Shown: positions 1-13,000, numbered from the stretch's first letter. The stretch is DNA of 64,000 nt from Palaemon carinicauda (GCF_036898095.1 NC_090744.1:95275559-95339558); one strand, 5' to 3'. Numbers and translations: made by a program. Notes: generated from the sequence alone by a model not told the origin.

Positions 1-91
1 AATTGTCTTTAGCAAATTACTTAGTTTTACCAACAGAATTTGAGGAAGTAATGGTGGAAATGTTTCGACTCAGTAGAATAGTGCTCGGTTA

Positions 92-1035
92 ATGTGGGTA
101 AGAGTAAGGTTATGAGATGTACGAGAAGGGAAGGTGGTGCAAGGTTGAATGTCATGTTGAATGGAGAGTTACTTGAGGAGGTGGATCAGTTTAAGTACTT
201 GGGGTCTGCTGTTGCAGCAAATGGTGGAGTGGAAGCTGATGTATGTCAGAGAGTGAATGAAGGTTGCAAAGTGTTGGGGGCAGTTAAGGGAGTAGTAAAA
301 AATAGAGGGTTGGGCATGAATGTAAAGAGAGTTCTATATGAGAAAGTGATTGTACCAACTGTTATGTATGGATCGGAGTTGTGGGGAATGAAAGTGATGG
401 AGAGACAGAAATTGAATGTGTTTGAGATGAAGTGTCTAAGGAGTATGGCTGGTGTATCTCGAGTAGATAGGGTTAGGAACGAAGTGGTGAGGGTGAGAAC
501 GGGTGTAAGAAATGAGTTAGCGGCTAGAGTGGATATGAATGTGTTGAGGTGGTTTGGCCATGTTGAGAGAATGGAAAGTGGCTGTCTGCTAAAGAAGGTG
601 ATGAATGCAAGAGTTTATGGGAGAAGTACAAGAGGAAGGCCAAGGTTTGGGTGGATGGATGGTGTGAAGAAAGCTCTGGGTGATAGGAGGATAGATGTGA
701 GAGAGGCAAGAGAGCGTGTTAGAAATAGGAATGAATGGCGAGCGATTGTGACGCAGTTCCGGTAGGCCCTGCTGCTTCCTCTGGTGCCTTAGATGACCGC
801 GAAGGTAGCAGCAGTAGTGGACTCAGCAGTATTAAGCTTCATCTGTGGTGGAAAATGTGGGAGGTTGGGCTGTGGCACCTTAGCAGTACCAGCTGAACTC
901 GGCTGAGTCCCTGGTTAGGCTGGAGGAACGTAGAGAGTAGAGGTCCCCTTTTTTGTTTTGTTTCTTGTTGATGTCGGCTACCCCCCAAAATTGGGGGAAG
1001 TGCCTTGGTATATGGATGGATGGATGGTAACTTAC
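92..1035 (+). mobile_element. 5'-truncated non-LTR (LINE) copy a, RTE-like, with (TGGA)n tail
   Basis: An open 3' coding end (94-765) encodes the C-terminal part of a reverse transcriptase-type ORF2: GKSKVMRCTRREGG, then DQFKYLGSAVAANGG, IVPTVMYGSELWG, LRWFGHVERME and TRGRPRFGWMDG, ending QFR. This thumb/C-terminal pattern (YLG, YGSE.W, WxGHV.R, GRP..W.D) is typical of RTE-like non-LTR elements. The 3' UTR contains AATTGGGGGAAGTGCC and ends in TGGATGGATGGATGG at 1012-1035. The RT catalytic core is missing. Three more copies occur in this window. Confidence 0.85.
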
Positions 1036-1059
1036 TTGCACCAAGGTCCATTCTAGCAA

Positions 1060-2140
1060 CATAACAGTTCACCCGCTGGGCCCCATGGAAGGGGAATTCC
1101 TGAAAGAGGAAAAAAGGACAGGCATTTTCACTCTCATCCTTAACTATGGGCACCATAGTGAGTATAGGAATGTGATATCTGGTGTTCCTCAGGGTAGTGT
1201 TCTTGGGCCATTACTTTTCATACTATTTACACATGACATGTGGTTTGGCCTAGAAAACAAGCTCGTTGCATGTGCAGATGATGCTACTATCTTTGCATCA
1301 GTTCCATTTCTTGAATGTAGATCTCGAGTTGTTGAATCCCTTAATAGAGATCTAGCTAAAATTAGTCCATAGTGTAAATTATGAGGCATGAAGTTGAATC
1401 CTTACAAAACTCAAAGTATGATTGTAAGTAGGTCGAGGATAGTGGCTCCTCAACATCTGGATCTCAACATTGAAAATGTTTCTTTAACTATATATGACTT
1501 AAAATTTTAGGTGTGATTCTGGACGGCAAATTTACTTTTGAGAAACAAACTAAGCCAGTGTCGTCTTCAATCGCACAAAAAATTGGTTTATTGAGAAATC
1601 CTTACAAGATTTTTGGTGACCAATCTATTCTGAAGTTTTATAGCTTTCATTCTACCTTGATGATGATGACCTTGTTTCAAGTATTTTTTTCCTGTCTAGT
1701 CTTCAGCTGCTGATTCTCATTTTAATTTTTTTGTTAGGAACTTTGTGGTCTATTGAATTTCTTATTCCTGATCTACATATTAATCTGGTGCCATCGTTCA
1801 ATTAGCTCGTTATGCATGTTGCACAAGAGTTTTCTTAATTCTGACCATCGTTTACATTCAGATCTTCCCCAGTACCATCCATTTCATAGTACTATGTATG
1901 TAGTTAATTCTAATAGTAATGACTTCTCCATCATGAGGCTCAATACTACACAGTATTCTAGAAGTTTTATTCCAGCTGTGACCATGTTGTGGAATGATAT
2001 TGCTAATTAGGTAGTTATATCTGTAGAATTTCAAAAGTTCAAACTTGGAGCAAATGTTTCTAAGTTGAACAAGTTGACATGTCTTTTTTATAATTTATAT
2101 AAGGGTTGTAGCTTAGCTAGTAATAATAATGATAATAATA
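1060..2140 (+). mobile_element. Decayed CR1/Jockey-like LINE copy i with TAA-type tail
   Basis: A fragment near 1165-1300 encodes GVPQGSVLGPLLFILF and the catalytic box as CADDATIFA (normally YADD). Frame-disrupted pieces follow at 1513-1713 and 1753-2010, the last being a LINE C-terminal SFIPAVTMLWNDI segment. The element ends with TTGTAGCTTAGCTAG and TAA/ATA repeats at 2106-2140. The same 3' end recurs at 42773-43033, 45796-45970 and 46880-47036. Inactive. Confidence 0.8.
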
Positions 2141-3236
2141 CATACATATACTAAGGCACTTCCCCCAATTTTTGTGGTTAGCCAACATCAAACAATAAAA
2201 AAAAGGGGACCTTTCCTCTCTATATTCCTCCCAGCCTGACAAGGGACTCAACTGAGTTTGGCTAGTACTGCTAGGGTGCCACAGTCCACCCTCCCCTGTT
2301 ATCCACCAGAGATGAAGCTTCATAATGCTGAATTCCCTACTGCTTCTACCTCCGCAGTCATCCAAGGCGACCGGAGGAAGCAGTAGGGCCTACTGGAACT
2401 GCGTCACAATCGCTCACCATCCATTCCTATTTCTGGCACGCTCTCTTGCCCCTCTCACATCTATCCTCCTATTACCCAGAGCTTTCTTCACTCCATCCAT
2501 CCACCCAAACCTTGGCTTCCTCTTGTACATCTCCCATAAACTCTTGCATTCTTCACCTTCTTTGGCAGACAGCCATTTTCCATTCTCTCAACATTGCCAA
2601 ACCACCTCAACATATTCATATGCAGTTTAGCTGCTAACTCATTTCTTACACCCGTTCTCATCCTCACTACTTCGTTCCTAACCCTATCTACTCGAGATAC
2701 ACCAGCCATACTCCTCACTCTTCTTCTCAAACACATTCAATTTCTGTCTCTTCGTCACTTTCATTCCCCACAACTCCGATCCATACAATCACTTTCTCAT
2801 ACAGAACTCTCTATACATTCATGCCCAACCCTCTATTCTTTACCACTCCCTTCACTGCCCCCAACACTTTGCAACTTTCATTCACTCTCTGACGTACATC
2901 TGCTTACACTCCACCATTTTCTGCAACAACAGACCCCAAGTCCTTTAACTGATCCACCTCCAAAAGTAAATCCATTCAACATGACATTCAACCTCGCACC
3001 ACCTTCCCTTCTCGTACATCTCATAACCTTACTCTTATCCACATTAACTCTCAACTTCCTTCTCTCACACACACTTCCAAATTCTGTCACTAATCGGCCA
3101 AGCTTCTCTTCTGCGTCTGCAACTAGTATAGTATCATTCGCAAACAACATCTGATTTACCTCCCATTCATGGTCATTCTCGTATATCTCATAACCTTACT
3201 CTTACCCACATTAACTCTTAACTTCCTTCTCTCATG
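2125..3236 (-). mobile_element. LINE copy b, RTE-like, inverted, frameshifted
   Basis: This is the reverse complement of the family in 92-1035: it reads leftwards from about 3150 and its 3' end lies near 2150. The minus strand at 2878-3150 encodes MLFANDTILVADAEEKLG, an altered FADD-type RT box (FAND), then DKSKVMRCTRREGG. The C-terminal part at 2488-2736 (SMAGVSRVDRVRNE, LRWFGNVERME) is in another frame. About 80 bp (3158-3236) duplicates 3013-3075, a local rearrangement. Inactive. Confidence 0.8.
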
Positions 3237-3293
3237 ATAATAATAATAATAATAATGGTAATGGTAATAATAATAATCATAATAATAATACAG
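3236..3293. repeat. TAA/TGG-interrupted microsatellite
   Basis: (TAA)n with TGG/TGA interruptions at the 5' end of LINE copy b; possibly the tail of a lost element. Confidence 0.85.
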
Positions 3294-3714
3294 TAATGTT
3301 ACGACCGCTATCTTAGAAGATATTTCTCGTCCCATAAGGGAGCTATGTACACTGCACAACCTGCTGAGTAGCAAGCACAGGTCGTAAAGAAAACCTTTTT
3401 AAGTACTTGTGGTCAGTGAAGGTTGGGTGGCAGGTTGTATTGTTGTGTGCATGAGCTCTTGCTTTTTGCTACTCCGTCTTTGATTTCAAAATATAAGAAA
3501 GCTCATGCCTTTGGATGTAGGATTATAAATGAAAGCTGTGTAGTATCGGTCATTTATACCCCATAGGAATTTAATTCTTCCATCAGAATGGTTAACTTAA
3601 CAATTGTGTGCATGAAGAATTATATTTTTGCTAAAAGAATAAATTTACTCCTTTCAGAGTAGACTACTTTGATATTTTGTAAGTTGCTATTTAATTACTT
3701 TGCTTATCTTTCAG
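3294..3714. other. Intron sequence, nothing recognised
   Basis: AT-rich intronic DNA leading to the acceptor at 3714. I see no element ends or coding potential. Confidence 0.6.
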
Positions 3715-4002
3715 GCGTTTGGAAATCAAGAATCTTAGTTCGACCCTTAAAGGTAATGAAATACTGTTGATTGATGGACTTTTAGAGGATGCAGTTGGTG
3801 GTGCAGGTGGGCATATCAACAAAACTTGGGTGAGGGAGGATGAAGATGAGGCTGAAAGTGGCAGCTACATCGAAGGCGCCTATCCTCCACCCTCTTTACA
3901 TGCTCTCCTGGACATCTTCCTCCTCCCCAATGTTTCGACGACCACCAAACATCGAATAGTGCAGTACCTATTCTTGGACTTGGCCTCATTGTTGTCAGAT
4001 GG
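3715..4002 (+). CDS. AHCTF1: ELYS exon 1 of window: start of helical domain
   Basis: The acceptor TTTCAG ends at 3714 and the donor is GG|GTGAGT. The exon begins with the last base of a split codon, so an upstream exon exists outside the window. It encodes RLEIKNLSS..., an acidic loop (REDEDEAESG) and then PPPSLHALLDIFLLPNVS and the helix KHRIVQYLFLDLASLL. The PPPSLHALLD block is the most recognisable conserved segment of the ELYS domain. No start Met is needed here. Confidence 0.93.
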
Positions 4003-7000
4003 GTGAGTTTTGGGTATTTGGTTTGTGAAACTTGAGATATGTTTTTAAGTTTCCACTTCATATGTTTGTACAATTTGAAAAAGACACAGGCCTAGCTGGA
4101 ATAGTTTAATATTAAGGTTGAATTGACAGGAGGTGTTGTTACATAAGGCTCTGAAAAACCTGTAATTAAGTAATTCTGCTTGTATATTTTACTAGTATAT
4201 ACAAACTATAAGCTTTCAGTGATTGAATGTAAAGTATCAAGCATATTCCTCTGTATTTATATATTGACATTATCAGTTTGTAAGAGTATTATTGTGATAG
4301 ACAAATGGTATTATGTGTAGTTGTTTGCATATTTTCTACTGGTGAATGAATTCACGTCTTATTTTACAGGTATGTAAGGGTTGTTGAGGAATTAGTGAAG
4401 TACCCATCCAGTTTTTCGCTGTCACCTTCACATATCAAGTTAACTCAAGCTTTTTGGTTACTTGACCATAAGGATTTTCAGGTAAATGACAAATTTTTTT
4501 AAGAATAAAAAGCTGCAAATGGTTTAAATTAATAATTATTAAACTGAGAAGTTTGGAAAAATACTGAGAAGTTTTTATGCACTTTGAGTTTTCATTCCCA
4601 AATAAGCAAAGTTTTAGATGGAGATTGGAGAAAACGCCCCCCCCCCCCTCTTTTTTTTTTTTTTTGTCTCAAATCCTGCCACTCATTAAGTTTGGCATTT
4701 AGTACTCTTCACTCGGATGGGGATGAGGTTTCTTCACCTTTTGTTTAGTATGGTTTTCTTTTTCGAAGGCCAAGAAACCAAGCTTTATTCCTATAGTCCA
4801 TTTCTTTTAGCGATGCATATTTGCACCGACTCGCGGCGGTGCCCAAAGCTCGGAAAAGTTTCCTGATCGCTGATTGGTTAGAATTATCTTGTCCAACCAA
4901 TCAGCAATCCGGAAACTTTTCCAAGCTAAAAGGGCACCGCCGCGAGTCGGTGCAAATATGCATCGCTAAAAGAAATGGACTATAGTTGATGTTTATTTCT
5001 CGAGAAGATAGAATGTGCATTTGGTGTTAAAACTTGTGAAGGATTAATTATACAGTATTTTAGTTGTTCCTGCACTAACAAACCTTATGCTATTTATAGG
5101 GATTATCTTTTCGGCTAAGCTGAAATGATAGTCCCTATAAATAGCTACAGGTTTTCATTAGGGAAAAATACAAAGTACTTTTAGATTTGTCATCTTAATC
5201 ATATATTGTTGAAATTCTATTATACTATTTATTTTTTAGCCTGTTCAACTCTAAAAGTAATTTCAAATTTTATTTTTTTTTGAATCTTAGGAAGGCTTGA
5301 ATGTTCTTCTGGATCCTCTAGTCAATACCAGGGATATTACACCCCTGCAGCATCAAAGGATAGTTAAAGCATTTCTGTACCAGGTAAGTTTTGCATGAGA
5401 TGGATAATCATTTAAGAGTAAAATTTATGAATATTAGCTTTCATTATCAATTTATTCAGTTTTAATTAATCACATGGGCTATAGGAATATGGAAACATGA
5501 AGGAAATTCTCATTTTAATTGAGAAATAGTATTATTAAAGTCAATCGGCTTTGCAAGCTTGTTCGCCATTGTGCAAAGGAAGCAGCAGCAAGATTAAAGA
5601 TTAAGAGCAAGTATTTTAATACTTTAGATGTCTAGATAAACATATCCTTGAATATTTTATCATATTTTTTTTCATAGGTTTATGAAATAATTTTGAAATG
5701 CAGTCTTCTTGTTATTACTGAGGATGTATTTAAAAAGAATTGCCTTACCCTCCTCCTAGTTATTAAGAATAATTGTAAGGGAGACCAGTCAGTCACATTT
5801 TGAGATTAATAGGGTCTTCCCAAACTATTTGTATTTACATGGTAAATGGAAATTGATGCTAATTAGTGTTAGTCCTGGATATATAGAGAATTGAGATGTT
5901 GACCTCCATTGCCTTTCGTTGTGCTCCAGAATTTTACTTCTATATATATGTTAGTAAAGTATCCAACCATGCACAGTTAAATGTGCTATTTGTTCCGTAA
6001 CCGGAATACAAACCACGCTATTTACAAAGGGTTACCTTTTAGCGTAGCTGAAATGGCGAGCCATTAGAATTTAACGAGGGTGTATTACCCCCGCGCTAGT
6101 TAGCGGGGGGGTAGGGGAGTGGTAGCTAGCTACCCCTCCTCCCCCTCACACACAGGTGAATACTCACTTTCACTTTTGGCTCGGACTGTGACAGACGTCT
6201 CTGTCTTGGTCCTCTCTTGGCAGCCATTGTTTGTTTGTTTTGTCTTTACTTAATCGCTTACTTTTCATTTACTCAATATATATGTAAACATGTTTTCATG
6301 TTTGTATATATATTTGAGTATAGAAATAAGTAAGTTTCCTTTTCAGATTTGTGTGTGTAGTGTACGATATCTACGTGGAGGCCTCGGCAGTTAGGCCACC
6401 ACGGCGTAATCTTATGGGTGGCGATCGAGTTTGACTTAAGTCTTTCTCTCTCTCTCTCTCTTGAGGTCGTTCACCCTTTTACTACGTGTTTCTACGCCCT
6501 TGTAGCTTCCTTTCCGTGTGGGGGGTTGCTACGCCGTACGTTTGTCTCAATTAGTTATGAATCTAATTGTAGTTGTTTTTTGTTTTTCAGCTTGTAGAAC
6601 GATTCCTTTCGGGGTTTTCGTTCTTTCTTTAGTGTTCATTCATTTTTAAATTACATAATTACATAGTTACATAATTATAATTGTTATAATTCTGTTTTGG
6701 TTACAGCTCTCCTTCCGCGAGTGTAAGTGGTTGTGAGGGCACGTGCCTGTTGTGTAATTCTTGTTCCTTTCCCTCGGGATTCCTCTTCGGAGCCTTCCCG
6801 GGGGAATGAATGTGTACTAATATTATTTGTTTTATTTTTTTACAGTTACCGATCTAGTTCGTTTCTGTAATATAGCAACGGTGTGAGCTGTCTGGTTGAG
6901 TCCTGGGGATTCGGCTGTTGCTGCCTCCCCCCTTGTATTTTCGTCAGGGGCGTGTCTCCTTCTATTGGTAGTACTCCCGTGACGACGGACAGCTCTCAGT

Positions 7001-10000
7001 TCATTTTAGAACTCAGGAGGCTTGCCTCCTGGGGCGGGTAACTTTCCTTCCGAGGGAAGTTTTTCCTGTCCAGGCTTGAGTTTTTCCCCTTTTGGGGGGT
7101 TCTTCTCTTGCCTTTTTATCGTGCGACTATGCTCTTGGTGCTGAGCGGTTGCACCTGCAGTTTCGCTCAAGGGGCTGGACAACTGCAGGAGCTCCTGTTC
7201 GGAGGATTGCTCCTTTTAGGTCACTGGCTGACCAGTCTCTTCCACGAAGTGTTTCTCTTTCGTTCGCGAGAGAGTACACTCATAGAGACTCCTCTTCGGA
7301 GGTTTCTTCTGTTGCTGTTGCTGTTGGCCTCCCTCGCCGTAAGGCCCACCGTCCGCCTCGTCGTAAGGGCCTCTCATCTCCCTATAAGGGTGCTTTAGGC
7401 GCCTCTTTGGATCTCCGTTTGCAGCCTACAACTCCTTTTTCTCGATCTTCCGCCTTGGTGCAGATGGACAGCAGTCTGATCTCGTCTTCCCGACGGGCAA
7501 CGGTCTTCCCGACGGACAACGGTCTTCCCGACGGACAGCGGTCTTCCGACGGACATCAGTCTCCCGGCGGACAACGATCCCTTCGGGGCAAAAGGGTTGC
7601 CCCCACGGGGGTTCTTCCCTTGCGTGTCAGGGTTTCCCTGCGCGCCCTTCTGCTGTGTTCTCTCCTGCTCCTGCTCAGTATGAGCACACAGGCGCTCTTC
7701 TGCTCATCAGCGCTCTCCTGTTCGTCAGCGCTTTCAAGATGATCATCCCTGCGGTTCCTGTTGGTTCCTGTTACGAGCCCTGTGCGCCCACGTTCGCCCT
7801 CGCGATCTAGAACTTCAGTTCAGGTCGGGGTCAAGGACTCTTCTTTGCGCAGGCTTCCACGCGTAGCCTTCTGCTCGTCAGCGATCATCAGCTCGTCAGC
7901 GATCATCAGCTCGTCAGCGATCATCAGCTCGCCAGCGATCATCAGCTCGCCAGCGATCATCAGCTCGCCAGCGATCATCAGCTCGCCAGCGATCATCAGC
8001 TTGCCAGCGATCACCTGTCTCTCGGCGATCTCCGGATCGCCCACGTGTGTTACAGCCGGCACGCCAACGTTCTCCAACACTTCTGAAGGAACATGGTTCG
8101 CCAGCTACTAGCTCACATGCGCATGCTGATCGCCATCGCGCGACCCTCAACTGCGGATGCTGATCGCCATCGCGCGACCGCACACCTGCGGATGCTGATC
8201 GCCATCGCGCGACCCTCAACTGCGGATGCTGATCGCCATCGCGCGACCCTCAACTGCGGATGCTGATCGCCATCGCGCGACCCTCAACTGCGGATGCTGA
8301 TCGCCATCGCGCGACCCTCAACTGCGGATGCTGATCGCCATCGCGCGACCCTCAACTGCGGATGCTGATCGCCATCGCGCGACCGCACACCTGCAGATGC
8401 TGATCGCCATCGCGCGACCCTCAACTGCGGATGCTGATCGCCATCGCCCGACCGCACACCTGCGGATGCTGACCGCCATCGCGCGACCCTCAACTGCGGA
8501 TGCTGACCGCCATCGCGCGACCCTCAACTGCGGATGCTGACCGCCATCGCGCGACCCTCAACTGCGGATGCTGACCGCCATCGCGCGACCCTCAACTGCG
8601 GATGCTGATCGCCATCGCGCGACCCTCAACTGCGGATGCTGATCGCCATCGCGCGACCCTCAACTGCGGATGCTGATCGCCATCGCGCGACCGCACACCT
8701 GTGGATGCTGATCGCCATCGCGCGACCGCACACCTGCGGATGCTGATCGCCATCGCGCGACCGCACACCTGCGGATGCTGATCGCCATCGCGCGACCCTC
8801 AACTGCGGATGCTGATCGCCATCGCGCGACCCTCAACTGCGGATGCTGATCGCCATCGCGCGACCCTCAACTGCGGATGCTGATCGCCATCGCGCGACCC
8901 TCAACTGCGGATGCTGATCGCCATCGCGCGACCCTCAACTGCGGATGCTGATCGCCATCGCGCGACCCTCAACTGCGGATGCTGATCGCCATCGCGCGAC
9001 CCTCAACTGCGGATGCTGATCGCCATCGCGCGACCCTCAACTGCGGATGCTGATCGCCATCGCGCGACCCTCAACTGCGGATGCTGATCGCCATCGCGCG
9101 ACCGCACACCTGCGGATGCTGATCGCCATCGCGCGACCGCACACCTGCGGATGCTGATCGCCATCGCGCGATCGCCCTCCTGCAAAGGCTGCTCGCGATC
9201 GCTCACCTTCGCATACTGCTCGCCAACGCACGATCGCTCACCTGCGCATACTGCTCGACCATTGCGTCGGCATAACACAACGCGCCATCGCCAACCTGCG
9301 CGTTAGCGCTCACCAGCTCACCACCGATCGCTTGTTGATCCATATCGCCAGCGGTCTTCCTCGCCCACCCGGCAGCGCTTTTCCTCGCTATCGCGCTAAC
9401 GCTTGCGTTCGCCGCCTCGGACTCGCTCTCATCCACCTGCCCACCCTCACGACCGCTCACCCGCTCAACCGCTCGCCCGCGCAACCGCGCGACCACTCAC
9501 CCGTGCACCCACACGCCCACGTGCCTGCACGTTTACGCTCATGCTCTCCAATGTTAGCCCACAAACGAACCAACGGTTTTTCCATCGCGCGGACGGATGG
9601 TGTTCCGTCGCGCGAACCTACAGTGTTTCTTCGCACAAATGTCGGCTTATTTCTTGCAGTATCCATTGCTCGTCTATGGGTTATCGCTCGCCGACCACCA
9701 GGAATTTCCGTCGCGCGAGCTCCAGGGCGATTGCGACCACGATTCCCAATGGGGTTTTCGCATCATGACCAGCCTGGCGAGTTCCTCTGGAGCGTATTTC
9801 CAGAACACGGCCTCACCCCGTAAACACAGAGCATGGCACTTGCAAGAATAGGAGAAACTTAAGGGAGATCTGAGCAACACTCCTCTTTCCTGAACCTGGG
9901 TTAGCCCTTCCCCGTCATTCCCTGGAAGGATTTTTGGCGGGGGGGGCTTTCCGTTCGAGATTTCTCCATCGGGGTGACTGCTTACCTCTTCCTCTGGGAG

Positions 10001-13000
10001 CTTACCAGGTTCTTTCCCTCCTCGGTTACGGCCCGAGGTTTGGTTCAAGGAAAGCTACAGGAAGATCAAGGGTACTTTACTCCTCTCGAGCTCAGGCACC
10101 TTGGCCTTTCGTCGTTAAGTATCTAACTCGCGGACAAGCTCGATGTTGTACCATCTGGACGGGCTGACTGAGGGCTTCCTTCGGGTGTCTCATCTGTGGA
10201 GGTCGACGACCTCAGACACCCTTCCATCCTTGAGAAGAGTTTGTTTGTGCCCAAGGACAGAGACTTAGACAGCTGCTGTGCGGAGTAAATCGACTTCCGG
10301 TTTCACTCCTCCAAGGCGCTTTCTTCCAGACTCTGCAGGGCTCCAGCGCCCTTTTCTTTCAACCACGTCGGCCTAAGTTATCGGCTACGACAACTGGGAC
10401 AAGGTGTCCAATTGCAGTTTCCTCCTGTCAGGAACAGATGGCACGGGAGACTCCCCCGGGGGGGGCATAGTCCTAAAAGGAGTTCACGAACTCTAGGATT
10501 GCAGGTTTTTCGCTGGGAGGATGCTTAAGGTTACTCATCCGAATGACAGCTTCCCGATGCCCATTCCCGCACAATCTCTGTGATTAGCCAAGGATATCGC
10601 GCCTGCCGTCTCTGTCAGCGAATTCAGTGTCTCTGAACCTCTATGCCATAGCGTCAGCAGAGTTGCCCAGTTGGGCAGAATGATCCATACCTTAGGCGAA
10701 GGTCTTCCTTAGGATCATCGACGGCTTCACCCCCGGCCCCCTCAGTCGATCCTTTCTTGTAAGGAAGGATCTGAGAGGGGATATCCATAGTCGACCTCTC
10801 AGCCCTGATCAAGTTTGTCGAACAAACTTTGGCCAGCGTAGACCAGCAGAATCGATCAGACTGGAAACGAGGCGACAGGACTCCTTAAACCCTGGATCGG
10901 AAGGACGGGTACTTTGTTTCCATTCCATCCATCTTCCAGGGTGCTCGTCGAATTCAGCCTAGACTGCAAGTATTCCTGCTTATGATGCAGTGTGGCTATC
11001 CCGCCGTGGCATAGCAGGTTTGTTTCCCCAGAGAACTCTCCTGCCTTCCTCATGGCCGCTCAGGTGCAGGCTTCCGCCTCCTCTGCTGTTTGGAGGGCTG
11101 GTCAACTCCGGTAGGCTCGGGTTCGACCTTCTTCAGCGCCGGGACAAGCTCCCGGATGCTTACCATGAGTGTGGGCTCATGGTATTTTGCTTGGAGCCTT
11201 CTCTTCCTCTGCCTCAACATCTGGAGTATCTGGCCATGATATCGAGTCAACGGCCTTACCACGTTGGAAACCCTGCTTCTCGTCCGTCCAGCGAGGTTAA
11301 GCAACGTCGGTACTTGGATGGGTGACCACCTATGGACGCCAGATTCTGTTACCACATCCTCCGAGCCTTCCTTTCGGTTGACTGTGGCAAGACTGAGGAG
11401 AGTCGCAGTACCTGTTCTCAGTCAAGCAGAGCTTTCAGCCCTACCTTGGAACGTTTCCTAGTTCTCCTTTCCTCATTGACCCGTCTGTAGTCCGAACGGT
11501 CGCCTCAGGATAAGGTCCATGTGGGGCGATCCAAGTTCCGGTGGCTTCAGGCAATGTTTAACCGGACTCCCTGGCCCTATGGGACCAGCGGAACTATTAG
11601 ACCTGCAATGGGTGTTGACCTATGAAGCCTCTTGATGGTAGTGGATATTCTCGTCCTTTCCCCACATTCTTGATGCGGTTCTTGGACTCGTCAAAGGAAA
11701 GGAGGGGGGGGGGGCATGTTCCGGTCCAGGCCTATGGTCAAGACCTGAAGGATACCTCTCCATCATTCAGGCAGGCTTAGGGGCCTTAGTCCGGCCCCTC
11801 TTCAGATCCTACAGCTCCTGCCGAGTCGCCCCGTTGCGCGTCGACTTCATTCTAACCAGCAGGGTACGCATTTTCACACCTTCACATCTTGCAGTAGAGA
11901 TACCGGGATGGTTGAGATTCTCTCAATACCACCATCGGCTCTCTCATTCCAGGCAGGGGAATGTTTCTCTCAGACTATCCGAGCAGAGCCTCGTAGAGAG
12001 AGTGTACCTGGGGGTCTCTGACCTTGGGTAACCAGCAAGTGCTGGTCTGGGGGACCTGATCGCGACAGCTTGGAACCTCAAGCTTCCGCTATTCTTCCCC
12101 CCAGTCTCAAACCCCGAGACTCTGGCAAGATGCATTCCGGTGATGGTGGGACAACTTCGACGCCTGCGTCTTCCCTCCTTTTTGTCTGTGGACAATGGGT
12201 CTCAACAAGACCAGGTTGTCTGTCAACCTTTCAATGGGAGAGCTCCACTGGGACTATGCGCAGAACGGTTTCTGGACCCTCTGCTTCCCCTGACGGAACT
12301 CCCGAGAGAGCTTCTCCCACGGCGCAGACTACTCAAGCAACCACACTGCGACATCTCTCCCGAACCGGGGCGTCGCTTCGGCTTCATGCCTGGAGACACT
12401 ACGCTTCCTCCTCAAGAAGAGACAACCCGCTACAGTCGCGGTACGGAGGTCGCGTCATCTGCGATAGTCATCCACAGGGGTCTTCCAGGCAAAGTGAAGA
12501 GTCTAAGGTGGTTGGTGCCGTGGGAGATATACCTCTTCCCTTGAGGCCTCTTCTCCAGCAATAACGGTCTTATTGCCTTTCGGCGGGAGGAAACTCCTTT
12601 CCGCTCTCGGCAATGAAGCCTGTCGCTCTGCCTTTCCCTGACCTTCAAGCTTAAAGGAATAACTTTTTCCTGCCCGCTGGATCTATCCTCGCTCATGCGA
12701 AGCTACGATCATCCCTGCCCTAGTCGGAGGAAGACCTCCAACTTGGAGCATGGCTCGGACTTTTAGTCCTTTAAGAGATCTTCTCAAGACCCTTTACGAC
12801 AGGCCTCGGATTGTATTCCGCCTTGGGTCTTCTGCTCACTCTGGCCACGGCCAGTGTGTAAGCAATCTTCTTGGTCTCTTACTACTCCCCCCTTTCTAAG
12901 GAAGAGGGGAAGGCAACATTCAGGCTCGCTCCTGAGTTGTTGGCTAGACTCAGAATCTGAGGGTCCCGGCCCTTCGGTCCGATTCATTCAAGATTTCGAG

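Larger units (their letters stand above)
7092..9830 (+). pseudogene. Element A ORF1 (gag-like) remnant, Arg/Ser-rich
   Basis: Open fragments in different frames (7092-7742, 7761-8111, then the repeat array and 9332-9823) encode Ser/Arg/Pro-rich peptides such as FSRSSALVQMDSSLISSSRR and RPRSPSRSRTSVQ. The position, left of RT, and RS-type composition match ORF1 of element D, but no zinc-binding motif is recognisable. Multiple stops and frameshifts. Confidence 0.6.

Noticed and set aside
524..709. Minus-strand ORF
   Set aside because: Antisense shadow of LINE copy a.
8122..9175. CRISPR-like array
   Set aside because: Regular ~34-bp periodicity but no unique spacers: the whole unit repeats, and the host is a eukaryote. 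It is a plain tandem repeat.
8284..9278. Minus-strand proteins rich in MRVARWRSASA-type repeats
   Set aside because: Shadows of the 34-bp array read on the other strand.
11249..11349. Functional 5S rRNA gene
   Set aside because: About 10 nt are missing between box A and box C and several paired positions are altered; it is embedded in a retroelement.
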